Source: Cephalopachus bancanus
Taxonomy: Eukaryota > Chordata > Mammalia > Primates > Tarsiidae
Reading direction: 5' to 3'
Assembly (NCBI GenBank): GCA_027257055.1
Contig: JAPVLO010000039.1
Location: 9,082,501-9,146,500, forward strand
DNA: 64,000 nucleotides
The notes under the pieces were generated by a model. The model did not search any database, was not told where the DNA came from, and was given only the letters and a program-made list of their open reading frames with translations. Of the stretch, positions 33,590 to 44,420 are shown in pieces; the first letter of the stretch is position 1; every line of letters begins with the position of its first letter. A program made the position numbers and the translations under genes.

Positions 33590-33770
33590 TGCAGGTAAAC
33601 CAGTTCCGTTCATTTTGGACACATGGGTGGCTCACTCTGTTCTTCTTTCCTTTGCTGGAAAGCCCTCCTCACAAACCACGATCATGACGGGAATGGAAGG
33701 GAATCATAAGGGCAATTACTTTTCTCCCCTATCGACCTGTCACCTTTAAGATCAAATATTTTCACAAGAA
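33590..33770 (+). pseudogene. ERV protease remnant
   Basis: A PVPFILDTW stretch occupies the place of the aspartic protease active site. The residue after Asp-Thr is Trp instead of Gly, so the catalytic DTG is lost. The frame is broken on both sides. Confidence 0.6.
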
Positions 33771-33959
33771 TTCTTAATATTCCCCAGCTGCCTAGCTCCC
33801 CTATGGGAAGAGATATTCTAGTCAAATTGGGAATTAGTCTTTAATTTAAATTCGGGCCTCAGAGGATTCTGGCCCTGCAAACCTCCGGTAACGTGCCAGG
33901 TCATACAGACAATGAAGCCGACCCTAGAGCTTGGTATACGGGGCAACCTGAGAGGGCGG

Positions 33960-35230
33960 TTACAGCCCTCTTATCAAAATACAACTTAAAGACCCTGCCA
34001 AATTAAAACCACAAGCAACATCCAATGGAGCTGGACGCCAACGTGGGACCTGATCCCACTGTAAAGGAAGTTTAAAATATAGGCTGTGAAAGCCCTGACA
34101 ATCTCCTTGCAACACTCCTCTACTGCCAGTGCTCCTGTTGACCAGGGAAACTAGAATGGCCCAGGACCTGAGAATTATCAATGAGGCAGGAATTCCATCC
34201 ATCCCCAAGAGGCAGATCCTTCTACTTGACTGCCCAGATCCCGAGACACCCAATGGTCCTCTGTCCTCAACCTTAAGGATGCTTTCTTCCCCTTGTAGTG
34301 GCCGAAAGTTCAATCCGAGAGACCACCAAGAGCCAATTCCGATGAAAGTTCAAGAGGGTCTTTATTTACAAGCTCGAGCCTGGACCTCTGTCAACAACCG
34401 ACACAGCGGAGTCCATTCAGAGGCTCTGATTTCTTTAAGCAGATGCCTTTTATGCTTTTACACAAAGGGAGGAGGAGTTTGGGGGGCTTTCCAGTGTTGT
34501 TACCATTTAATTGGGTAGTTCCTCTGGTGGTCAGCTTAATCGTGGAGGATTGGCTAGCCTGACTCGGGCTGACCTTGGTCCACTAGCTGGGGAAGTTGCA
34601 GAGACATCTGGAAACTTAGGTGATTACCCCCTGGCACCTGATTGGTTGCTGCTAAGGGAAAGTGAGATAAGGGAAGAATAACTGGAGCTTTGCAGTTTTC
34701 CCCATAACTGGAGCTTTAAACAGTTACAGGTTAGGTTTTAAGACAGAAAACGAAAAGCTAAAAATGGCCGTGCTACTGTCCACAAGCCGATGACATATTT
34801 ATTGGGTTATAGCACGCTCCTAACCTAAGTCTATGGTATACTTTATTACTGTCCTCTCACCCTTAGCCCTACATCCAGACTCCCAATTCCTATTTACCTT
34901 TGAATGGGAGGATTCTAATACTAAGGAAAGAAAATGGTACAGTAGGACTGTTCTTCCACAGGTGTCTAGAGATAGCCCTCATGTGTCTGCCCAAGCCTTA
35001 GAAAAGAATCCAAGAGACCTAAAGTCAAGTAAAGGCAGCATCCTCCACTATGTGGATGACTTGCTCATTTGCAGCCCAACTAAAGAGACTTCAGATACAA
35101 CACACAGAGGTCTTCAATTTCCTAGCAGAAGGAGGCTAAGGGTTGAGGGGAAAAGGCCCACATTTCAAAGCAAGACGTACAGTGTCTTTAGTATATTCTT
35201 ACCCCTAGGGCACAGCAATTAGCCCAAAGC
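33960..35230 (+). pseudogene. ERV reverse transcriptase remnant
   Basis: N-terminal RT text starts near 33990, is interrupted by a solo LTR at 34294-34859, and resumes with LHPDSQFLFTFEWED at about 34868. The catalytic YVDD is preserved at 35049-35060. Multiple stops and frame shifts are present. Confidence 0.8.
34294..34859 (-). mobile_element. Solo LTR inside ERV RT gene
   Basis: Termini are TG...CA on both strands and the element is flanked by the direct repeat CCCT (34290-34293 and 34860-34863), a 4-base target duplication as made by class I ERVs. On the minus strand it has a TATA-like 'gcataaaagg' and an AATAAA polyadenylation signal before 'gaccctcttgaac'. Removing it rejoins the RT text. 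Confidence 0.88.
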
Positions 35231-35890
35231 CTCATTGAGGCCATCTGTGCCCTGAGATATCCCCAAAATAAGCATCAGCAAAGGCTCTTTTTAGGCACGG
35301 CCGAGTCCTGTCAACGATGAATAGTTCACTTTGGCCTCACTGCAAAACCTCTTTACAAGGCTACAAGGTACCCGAGCCCAAGGTCCTAGAGCAGATTGGA
35401 GAAATGAAACAGGCGTGTGGTGCTTAACACAGGCCCTGGCTTTAGGAATCCCAATTTACTCAAGCCCTTCACCTTGCATGTGGCCGAGAAACAAAGAATT
35501 GCCCTGGGAGTCTTAACCCAAAAACTAGGCCCACAGCCAAGACCTGCTGCCCATTTTTCAAAAAAGCTGGATGGCCCTACCTCAGGTTGACCCAGCTGTC
35601 TCAGCAACAGCTACTCCTGCTCTGGTAGTGGAGGAAGCCCCCCAAATTGCCCTGGGGCAGCCCCTGGAGGCCTAACTCCTCATCAGGTCAAATCAGTCTC
35701 AGAGTTAAAAAGTCCCTTGTGGAAAACTGCAGAATGCTTGACAGAATATCAAGCCTCCCCTACAGACAATCCTGATCTCACTTTACAAGCAGGTAGCCTT
35801 TAAGCCGGGCCTTCTTAATAACCACTGAAAATCCCCACTCCAATCCTGTACACAAATGATACCCCACATTTATACCAGTAGACCAGATTT
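35231..35890 (+). other. ERV pol connection region, degraded
   Basis: Pol-like text between RT and RNase H, with many stops. Fragments such as LGILTQKLGPQPRP-type readings are visible only across frames. No separate gene. Confidence 0.5.
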
Positions 35891-36180
35891 AAAAGACCTC
35901 CCTTAGGAAAACCTAGAAGAAAACTGGTTTACCAATGGGAGTGGTTACATTCTAAATGGAAAGAGAGTTACAGGACATGCAGTGGTTAGTGAGAATGAGG
36001 TTACTGCATCTTGACTCCTGCCCCCCGAACCTCTGACCACAAAGCGAAGATCATAGCCCTCACTCGAGCTTTCACCCTGGGAAAAGGAAAAGGCCAGTAT
36101 CTACACTGATTCTGAATATGCTTTCCTCAGTCTCCAGGCTCATGCAGACATGTGGAAGGAAAGGGGACTACCATATAACA
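35890..36180 (+). pseudogene. ERV RNase H remnant
   Basis: RNase H text includes an NGSGY segment, where the first catalytic Asp appears as Asn, and a TDSEYAF motif at about 36106-36126 that keeps another catalytic Asp. Stops occur between them. Confidence 0.65.
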
Positions 36181-36469
36181 CATAGTCCCCTATAAAACAC
36201 AGGCTTGAAATCCTTCAACTCTCGCAGGCAGTCCAGCTGTAAAGAAGGTAGCTGTCATGCATTGCAGGGGACAGCAGAAGGAGGGCTGGCCTGTGGCCAG
36301 GGGTGACCAAAGGCAGACAGAGAAGCCAAGCTGGCTGCCCAGCGCCCCTTATCCCACCCTGTACTAGCCATATTTCCTTCCACAAAAGAACCATAATTCC
36401 ACAATATTCTCAGGAAGGAAACCTAAGGGTTCAAACAAATGGAAAGATAAGGGAGGACCCTGGTGGCTA

Positions 36470-37590
36470 ACAGGAAATAAGATTCTACTCCCAAAGGCCC
36501 CACAGTGGAAAATCATTAAGGCCTTGCCTGAAGCCTTCCACTTAGGAAGAGGTGCCACCCTGACTATGATCACTCACCTGTTTACTGGATGGGAACTCGC
36601 CCGAACTGTGAGACAGGTCTGCCAAGGTTGCCCCATATGTGTTCATAACAATCCGGGGCCAAGAATGCCACCCTTGCAAGACAACACAGAGAAGGGGTAC
36701 CTACCCAAGAGAGGATTGGCAAATAGATTTTACTCACATGCCACCTTGCCAAGGATATAAATGTCTCTTGTTTTTACAGACACGTTTACAGGCTGGGCAG
36801 AGGCTTTCACCATGAAGAAAGCAATAGAAATGGTAAAGGTCCTTTGAAGAGAAATCCTCCCAAGACTCTGGTGAATTTGCAGCTTGCAGAATGAGGACGG
36901 CTCTTCTTTCCTTTCACAATTAACCTAGGGAGGGACTAAGGCCGTGGAAGTAAAATACGCCCTGCACTCTGCTTGAAGACCACAATCTTCTGGAAAGGTG
37001 GAAAGAGTTAGTCAGACCTTCAAATGTATTCTTTGCAAATTACTCCAGGAAACTCTTGAATGCTGGATTTCTAGGCTCCCTATGGCTCTGATGAGAATAT
37101 ACAATGGCCCTAAGGCAAAGCTCAGATTCTGCTCCCATGAAATGCTGCATGGCAGACCTTTACTTTCTTTCTTTCTTTCTTCTTTTTTTTGAGTTGAAGT
37201 CTCACTCAGTTGCCCAGGATGGAGTGCAGAGGCACACTCATGGCCACCACAGCCTCAGCCTGCTGGGTTCAGGCGATCCTTCCGCCTCAGCCTTCCAAGT
37301 AGCTGGAACTACAGGCATGCGTCAACATGCCTGGCTCATTTTTTGATTTATTGTAGAGACAAGGTCTCACTAATTTGCCTAGGTTTGTCTCAAACCCCTG
37401 GGCTCAGGCAATCCTTTCACCTTGGCCTCCCAAATTGCTGGGACTACAGGCTTGAACCATCGCACCCGGCCTGCTTTCAACAGACATGCTAGCAGACCCT
37501 GAAACCACAAGTCAGATAAAACATATAACCAACCTAAGTCAATTTCAGATGGACCTAAAAGAATATGAGCTCCTGTTTTGCCTACTCTTG
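36470..37590 (+). pseudogene. ERV integrase remnant, split by an Alu
   Basis: The zinc-binding region (CQGCPIC) lies near 36618-36640. Core text includes FTDTFTGWAEAF at about 36774-36809 and SGKVERVSQTFK at about 36989-37024. An Alu at 37173-37470 splits the C-terminus, which resumes as DMLADPETTS near 37484. Several stops are present. Confidence 0.75.
37173..37470 (-). mobile_element. Alu, young type, minus strand, in integrase
   Basis: It starts at a T-run following (CTTT)n and ends 'gcacccggcc'. The reverse complement shows the 'ctctacaataaatc' linker. Confidence 0.88.
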
Positions 37591-37659
37591 GCACTAACCC
37601 TTCATATTGTGAAAGACAATAGATTACTTATCTTCATAACATGGAAAGAAGTCTGCTAA

Positions 37660-38343
37660 TGTGACCAAAACCAAGTAGTAGGAAGCAGACATGACCAAAA
37701 GCTTGTTAGAAAGGGAGGCATGATGATAGTTACGTCATCTTGGGAAAAATGAAACTTAGAAATAAGGAGGCTGAAGCCCTCTAATCAAATAGCAACAGGC
37801 ACTTACTTTAACCTTATTTGAACCCAAACTGCTTAGGTGACGTCTGGGAAAGATTGTGACCCCACAATCCTTGATCAATGAGGAACTGGAGGAGGGACTT
37901 GCATACTAGAAGATAAATTGATTATCGTGCCGGGCTCAGTGGCTCAGCCTGTAATCCCGCACCTTTGGGAGGCTGAGGTGAGTGGATTGCCTGAGCCCGC
38001 GGGTTCGAGACCCGCCTGGGCAGCGAGACCTCATCTCTACAATAAATAAAAAAAAATCAGCTGGGCGTGGTAGCGCATGCCTGTAATTCCGGCTACTCGG
38101 AAGGCTGAGGCGGAAGGATTGCCGGAGCCCAGCAGGTCGAGGCTGCGGTGGCCGGGAGCAGCCACTGCACTCCAGTCTGGGCGACCGAGTGAGACTCCAA
38201 CTCAAAAAAAAAAAAAAACAAAAAACTGCTTATTGTAATTTCCACGGGTATGCCTGCCAACCAGACACCTGATCTTGCACTTCTGCTGCACTCCATGTCT
38301 CTGTGTCCATCCTTTGATTTTGGACAGGTGAGTTCGTTTCTCA
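37660..38343 (+). mobile_element. LTR related to 54602-55054, inside ERV
   Basis: The end 'ggacaggtgagttcgtttctcac' and the text 'caatgaggaactggagg' match the LTR at 54602-55054. An Alu (37929-38218) is inserted in it. The 5' boundary is estimated. Confidence 0.6.
37929..38218 (+). mobile_element. Alu, young type
   Basis: It has the head 'gccgggctcagtggctcagc', the 'ctctacaataaataaa' linker and a 15-A tail. It sits inside the LTR at 37660-38343, which itself sits inside the ERV: three insertion layers. Confidence 0.9.
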
Positions 38344-38731
38344 CTATATGCTCTGGTAAAGCCAGAGGGCTGGGTCCTAATTAACACTTGGAGGGAAGGA
38401 ACTCCCATAATCAGCTGAATCCCAAACTGAAGTGTCCCTTTACAGTGACCTTACCAACCCCCTCCACAATAAAAATAACAGAAGTGGGTGGGGGTTACAC
38501 CCCTTTGATTGCAGAAAGACGCCAGCAGTGATGCTTCCCCAGAAGATGACAACTTTCCCCAGAAGAAACACCTGCCCCTGGGAGCCAGGAGAAGATGTAA
38601 GATTCCTCTTCAGAAGGAGAGACAAGTGATGCCTTTCTGGATCATGGCTGTGGGCTGTAAACATTCATTGCTGCAGGATCATATATGGTTCTTTCTCTTC
38701 TCCCCCAAATAGAAAGAATTCAATATTTATT

Positions 38732-39755
38732 ATGAAACTGCATGTTTTGCTGTGTATTTTGACCTTATACTTTCCTCCAATACACACAAACGCTAAATAC
38801 CCCTTAGTCCCTACTCTTAACAAAATAGCAAATTTTATTAACCAGACAAATGGTTGGATCTGTCCAAAGCACCATTCCTTGGACTATGACATAACCCTAC
38901 CAGTATTGCAGTATCTATGGAAATTTGGGCCGACTTGGTACTCAGGGCAGGTACTCAGGGCTTTCTTATACCCTGTGCATAGATGACAGGAGAGAGGCGT
39001 AGAGGAAGGACTTAGGCACTATAGCTCCATGGCCTGGGAACCACCCATCACTACGGAAGCCATTGGGATGGCTCCATCTCTCACTGGAAAAACTAGCCTG
39101 TGTATCTCCAGCGAAGGAGGAACCGGTCCATACCTAGGTCTCTAAATAGCTCTGTGCACATCAATGTTCCCCTCCCTGACAATGCCACCAAGGGGGAGGA
39201 ACCCCTGAATAAACGAGAAGAAATAGACATCGATGATGTAAATTATACTATTGAATGGGGAAACGATAAACAAAATACCACTAAGATAGTCAATGAATCA
39301 CTCATAATAATAACACAAACAATGCAGACAATTTAGGCATCAATATAACAACAGGATGCCTTTACAATCTCAAAAAAAATCATACTCCCAACCCTGGTTG
39401 TTTTAGATGGATCCAATTAACATGTAAAAATGTACAATGCCAATTTCCCTATACTGGTAACAAGTCAGACCCCGGATTTGAACCCTTGTGCACAGATGAT
39501 CACCATTCAGGAGTGTACCCCATGTCTTTCTCTCCATGGGGCCCCCGTGATCCCCCAGTGTTAGTCAACTACACGGACATTCCCACAACCCGTAAGTATG
39601 CAAGGCTACAGGGACCCGGCAACAGGGGTCTCACGATCAAGAATAGGTTTTTTCTTCATGTGTGGAAGATGGAGGGGGCCTGTACCCTAGTCCTGATCCT
39701 CCCTAAGGTGCAGTTGCGTGACACATCTGAGTACCCACTCCAGGACTCCCCCTGA
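38732..39755 (+). pseudogene. ERV envelope surface-subunit remnant
   Basis: The ATG at 38732 starts with a hydrophobic signal-like segment (LLCILTLYFPPI), open for 84 codons to 38986. Further env-like text with NxS/T sequons continues in broken frames to about 39755. I see no transmembrane subunit, so env is truncated as well as frameshifted. Non-functional. Confidence 0.65.
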
Positions 39756-40099
39756 CGTGGGCTCATTTCCTAGCCAGGCTCTTCAACGACAAAAACAGAC
39801 TTAGGAACTCAAGCTCATGACACTCCCTCACTTACCAGCAACGGGCTGGGGCCTCTGTGTCCCGAGGCCTCTTGGGTCTGTAGGGAAGTCTGGAGAGAAG
39901 CCGTAGGAGCATCCACTCCATGTTACAGGGATCCTGCGGGTCACAGTGTCTGCCCTGGAGGCACCACCCGGCCGTGATTCACTGGCCCAAGCAGTTCTTA
40001 AAACAGGCAGTCCCGGGATGCTCTCACGAAGGAGGCTGGGGACCTGTGTGGGGCTCAGGGACGTGGGCTGTTTTTATAGTGACACTTCTGGAATGATAG
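39756..40099 (+). other. Unclassified sequence between env and LTR
   Basis: GC-richer than the surrounding ERV. No env transmembrane text and no gene recognised. Confidence 0.3.
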
Positions 40100-41120
40100 A
40101 AGAACATTTAGAAGAAGGCAAAACATTTGTCAGTTAGGAAACATGCCACAGCACGGGGCTGAGGGATTCTGATTGGTCAGACTCCCCAATTCCCGACATG
40201 AATGGAGAACGCCCTTGGCTTGCTCCCTGTATACCTTTATTGAGATTTTCATCACTTTAATGAATTTTGGGCCCTTGCTTGTTATTTACTAACCAGATTT
40301 ATTTCGGCTAGCACAGAAGCGGTGCAATTCCAAATGGTGCTGCAGCAAGGCTTCCACCCATCCCAGGTTCACAAGCCACCACGTTTCAGATAGGGTGAGA
40401 ATTCCAAGATTCTCAAGTAGGCAGGGTCAGTGCCCCTCTGCCGCAGCAAGCGGTACAGGAGAGGGGCACACCGCCCCTCTGCGTCCCGTGGAGATTTATG
40501 GGGATCTTGTCTTTCGGGGAAAATGAGGCAGGAGATGGATGGGACATGGGAGGCGAACCTCACAGACGAGACGCCATGGGAATGGGGCGAAGCCATGAGT
40601 GCAACGTGAGCCAGCCTTCCAGGAGCGAACACAACAACATCCCTTCCTGAGGCAAGACAAAAAGCCGTAAATCTCGCCAAGGAAATACCCCAGGGGTGGC
40701 GCACGCGCAAAATGACCTCCTTGGTCTCCCTGTGACCTAACCATACACAAGAGCTAGTCAGGGCTAATGCATGTGGACTGCATCTCAGAAATGTAATTAA
40801 AATTATGGGGTAGCGGGCAGATACATGTGCAGTAACCTGAAATGTTACCCCTCCCCCAGGAAGTGCTTTAACCCCAGAAAAGTTTCCAAAATGTTTTCTT
40901 TTGGCATCTTTGGCGAAGTGAGAGCCTGCCTTTCCACGGAAAAAAATATAAAAGTTCCCATCTTTGTTTACTTGAGGCTTGTGAGCTTCTCTCCAACTGA
41001 GCCTACTCCACTCCTTCCTTGGCGTGTACTACTTCCGTCCTTTGCTAAAGAAACTACTCTGGGCTTTAGCTCTCCGTGTGTGTGTCCCATTTAATTTTTT
41101 GTTCACAGCATCAAGAACCT
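40100..41120 (+). mobile_element. LTR, family 1, 3' LTR of the plus-strand ERV
   Basis: It reads U3, then a TATA-like 'aatataaaag' at about 40946, then an R/U5 part with 'tttgctaaagaaactactctggg', ending near 'agaacctggtca'. It is the reverse complement of 7446-8560 and is related to 18470-19140. Confidence 0.8.
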
Positions 41121-41128
41121 GGTCATAG

Positions 41129-41412
41129 CCGGGCTTGGTGGCTCAGCCTGTAATCCTGTGCCTTTGGGAGGCTGAGGTGAGTGGACTGCCTGAACCCGTG
41201 GGTTCGAGACCCGCCTGGGCAACTTGGCGAGACCTCATCTCTACAATAAATCAAAAAATTAGCCGGCCGTGGTAGTGCACGCCTGTAATTCCAGCTACTT
41301 GGAAGGCTGAGGCGGAAGGATCGCCGGAGCCCAGCAGGTCGAGGCCGCGGTGGCCGGGACCAACCACTGCACTCCAATCTGGGCGACAGAGTGAGACTCC
41401 AACTGAAAAAAA
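41129..41412 (+). mobile_element. Alu, young type
   Basis: It has the head 'gccgggcttggtggctcagc', the linker 'ctctacaataaatc' and an A-tail. It lies exactly at the border between the ERV LTR and PTX4-D intron sequence. Confidence 0.88.
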
Positions 41413-41429
41413 AAGGGAAGAAAGAAAAG

Positions 41430-42254
41430 GCTTCGCACCCTTTCTGTTTCACATACCCTGGCCCACAGAGCTGGACTGGCTTGGCCCTGTCACTCCTCCA
41501 GGGGACAGATTGTCTACAGGTCCCCAGCAGGTTGGGCCTCCATGTGCCTTACATGGCAAAGGGAATTCTGCAGAGGGATTGAATTAGGTCCTGGATAAGA
41601 GTAGACAATCTGGGTTTTCTGGTGGGCTCCGTGCCACCACCAGGTCTTTAGGAGAGGGAAGCAAGAGGAACAGACAAAGAAAGAGACCAAAAGATGGACA
41701 CAGAGGTTGAAGGGTTGCAGGGAAGGAGCCGTGAGCTGAGGGACACAGGGACCCCTAGAAGTGGTAAGGGCAGGAGACGGCTTCTCCTCTGGGGCCTCTG
41801 GAGAGAACCAGCCCTGCCCACATCTTGGTGTGCGCCCTGTGAGCCCTGGATTGGACTGTGATCTCCAGAATCATAAGATAGCAGACCTGTGCTATTGTAA
41901 GTTGCTAACTTAGTCATGCTGAGGGGTGGCAGCAACAGGAGACTCATGCCAGGGCTCCCTGGAAGTAAGAAGTTCCAGGCCAGCTAGCTGTGCAGGAACA
42001 GCCCAGGCCCCCAGTGAGGCCTGACAACTCCCTAGTAAAGTCCTCATCCTCCTTCCTCCTGGCTGTGAAACGGAAGCGATCACATAGTGAGGGTGAATGA
42101 GACAATGCCAGGGCCCCTCGGCAGTAGCAGCCCCGAGTTGGTACTAGGCAAGTGTCCTGCCGACTACAGGGCTGGAGCCTGCAGTATGGATGCTTCCGGA
42201 TGCTTCTGCATGGCCTCATGGCCCGGGGCCACCTCGCCCTCCCTGTGTTTCTAG
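41430..42254 (+). other. PTX4-D intron 2 sequence
   Basis: Homologous to intron 2 of copy B (24530-25330) and copy E. It keeps the acceptor 'tgtgtttctAG' at 42253-42254. The upstream exons are absent: the ERV LTR and an Alu lie where exon 2 should be. Confidence 0.75.
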
Positions 42255-42889
42255 CTTGCGCTGGGGGCCTTGCGCTGGTGTTCCCAAATGCCTCCACCGA
42301 GAACGTGGTCTTCCTCAGCCCCGGCTTCACCACAGCCCTGAAAGCACTGTCCATCTGCGCCTGGGTACCAACAGTCTCTGGCCACCTGGGCACCCTCCTC
42401 TCCTATGCCACAAAGGACAATTTCGACCAGCTGGTGCTGCACGGCTATGACTCCCTGTACCCCGACTACATTATCTTAGTGATCGGAGGCCCAGACTCTA
42501 GGACACTGCCTCTGCTGCCACTGCAGGATGGCCAGTGGCACCACATCTGTATCATCTGGACGTCCATCCGGGGCAGGTACTGGGTCTATGTTGACAGCAG
42601 GCTAATGTACTCTCAGTTCAGGGAGGGATATGTGATCCCTCCAGGAGGGACCCTGGTTCTGGGCCAGGAACAAGACACAATAGGGGGCGGGTTCAACAGC
42701 CCTGAGGCCTTTGTGGGGACCCTATCTGGCTTGGCCACCTGGGGCCGGGCACTGGTCTGCGAGGAAATTGCGGCTCTTGCCACTGGGAAAGCACTCCCAA
42801 AGTGTGCCATACTGACCATGGACGATGCCACGTTGGTGGGTGGATTTGTGATAAGGTCCTACTGCCCCTGCTGGCAGCACTGTCCCTGA
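42255..42889 (+). CDS. PTX4: PTX4 copy D, orphan intact pentraxin exon
   Basis: A complete pentraxin-domain exon of about 210 residues in the same phase as copy B. It reads [57 protein letters not shown] and a Cys-rich end, with TGA at 42887-42889. Both domain cysteines are kept. It has a 2-residue in-frame deletion before FREGY and extra cysteines in LVCEEI and PKCAIL. Signal-peptide and coiled-coil exons are not found upstream; retroviral DNA lies there instead. The open frame continues upstream to an ATG at 42152 inside the former intron. It may be a recently orphaned pseudogene or an exon reused by another transcript. Confidence 0.65.
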
Positions 42890-43619
42890 GGCCATGCCAC
42901 AGGGAGGGCATGGCCAGTAAGAGAAGGTAACCTGCACCCTGCTCCAGCCACCCCAGCAAATTCCGCAAAGACCCTGCCTCCTGTCCTGACTGTGCACACC
43001 TGAGCCCCAATGTAGGGGTGGGCATTCTGTCCTGGGGATGTGGAGGAGGAGCAGGAGAGAGCAAACAGAGAGGGCCCGCAGGCCGGGTTCTTCTAGGGCC
43101 ACTGCATTCTCACATGGTGCCCCTTTAAAGCCTCCTGCCGCCTCAGGGGTTCCAGTGTGATGTGATTTCAACGTGATCTGACCTGGAGGGATGGGAGTGC
43201 TGGACTCCGGCTGGCCTCTCCTCTGGGCATGTGTGTTTGCAGCAATTGAAGGCTCCTTGCCTCAACACAAGTTCCTGGGGAGCTTCCTTGAAGCTGTGCA
43301 GACAGCACTTGAACTGTCACTACCTGCTTTCAAGGCGATTCAGGAACGCTTTCCTCTGGGCGATCCTTGTTCCAACAGCTCTTGTGGAAGGGTCTGAGTC
43401 TGTTTCCTGGCCCTCAGAAAGGTGACCCCTTCCCCAGGAGCCCTGGGGGATCACTCGGGCTGGCCCATCCTGCTCTGTGGTCCTCTGGTGGGTGGTGAGG
43501 CCTCAAGTGTGGGACCCACAGAAGAAACTGGCTGTCCCAAAGTAAGCAGCCAGGCGGACAGCGATGCTCTGAAAACACCTTCACTGTGGGTAACTTACAT
43601 ATGACACAATTTACCTAAT
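42890..43619. other. Downstream flank of PTX4-D
   Basis: Co-linear with the flanks of B and E; it is very like 58790-59515 after E, which suggests D and E are the closer pair here. No gene. Confidence 0.6.
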
Positions 43620-44420
43620 TTAAGTGTTGTTCAGAGATTTGTGGTGAATTTACTGAGTTCTGCAGCCATCATCACGATCTAGCTGTACAACATTTCTGTC
43701 ACCGCCCCCCCAACATTCTGTGCCTGTTAGCAATCACTCCCATCCCTACCCACCTCCTCCCCAGTGTCTGGCCACTGCTCATCTGTTTTCTGTCTCTACG
43801 GATTTACCTGTTCTGGAACTTCCTATAAATGGAATCATACAGTGGGTGTCCATTTGTGTGTGGCTTCTTTCACTCCGCATGGTGTTTCTCAGGTCCATCC
43901 ATGTCTTAGTGTGAGTCAGAACTTCATTCTAAATCATGATCAAGTCATATTCCATAGTATGGACAGACCACATGTTTATCCTTCATCTGTTGATGGACAT
44001 CTGGATTGTTTCCAGCTCCTGGCTATTATGAATAAATCTATTATTAGCATCCTTATACAAGTCTTTGTGTGGAGGTATAGATAGATAGATAGATAAAGAT
44101 ATTATATGTGTAGGAGAGGTAGGGTCTTGCTATGTTGCACAGGCTGATTTTCAGCTCCTGGGTTCTAGATCCTCCTGCCTTGGCCTCACAAGTAGCCGGA
44201 ATTACAGGCATGAGCCACCACGCCTGGACAGGACACATTTTTACTTCTCTTGGGCGGATTTATACGAGTGGAATTGCTGGTTGTGTGGTGAACTAATCTC
44301 TGGACTTTCAGAGAAACTGCCAAACTGGTTTCCAAACTGCTGGATCATTTTACATTCCCACAAGCAGTATGCGAAAAACTTCTAAACATCCTTAACAACA
44401 CTTGGAATTGGCTATCTATC
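43620..44420 (-). mobile_element. Old L1 fragment with an Alu half inside
   Basis: Same L1M-type fragment as after B and E. A minus-strand Alu left-half at about 44105-44230 and a short GATA repeat at 44080-44095 interrupt it. Confidence 0.65.

Larger units (their letters stand above)
31090..41120 (+). mobile_element. Decayed class I (gammaretrovirus-like) ERV, plus strand
   Basis: Order: leader (31090), gag start (31895), nucleocapsid (about 32600 and 33330), protease (about 33600), RT (about 33960-35230), RNase H (about 35900), integrase (about 36480-37590), env surface part (38732-39755), 3' LTR (40100-41120). All genes have stops and frameshifts. There is no 5' LTR: the element starts inside the leader next to an L1. 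Insertions inside it: Alu 31407-31668, solo LTR 34294-34859, Alu 37173-37470, LTR about 37660-38343 with Alu 37929-38218. The MGNS gag start and overall style suggest the HERV-H/W/F-like group; this is an inference. Confidence 0.88.

Noticed and set aside
31895..39755. A possibly active retrovirus
   Set aside because: Every gene has stops or frameshifts, the protease active site and one zinc knuckle are changed, env lacks its second half, and the 5' LTR is missing.
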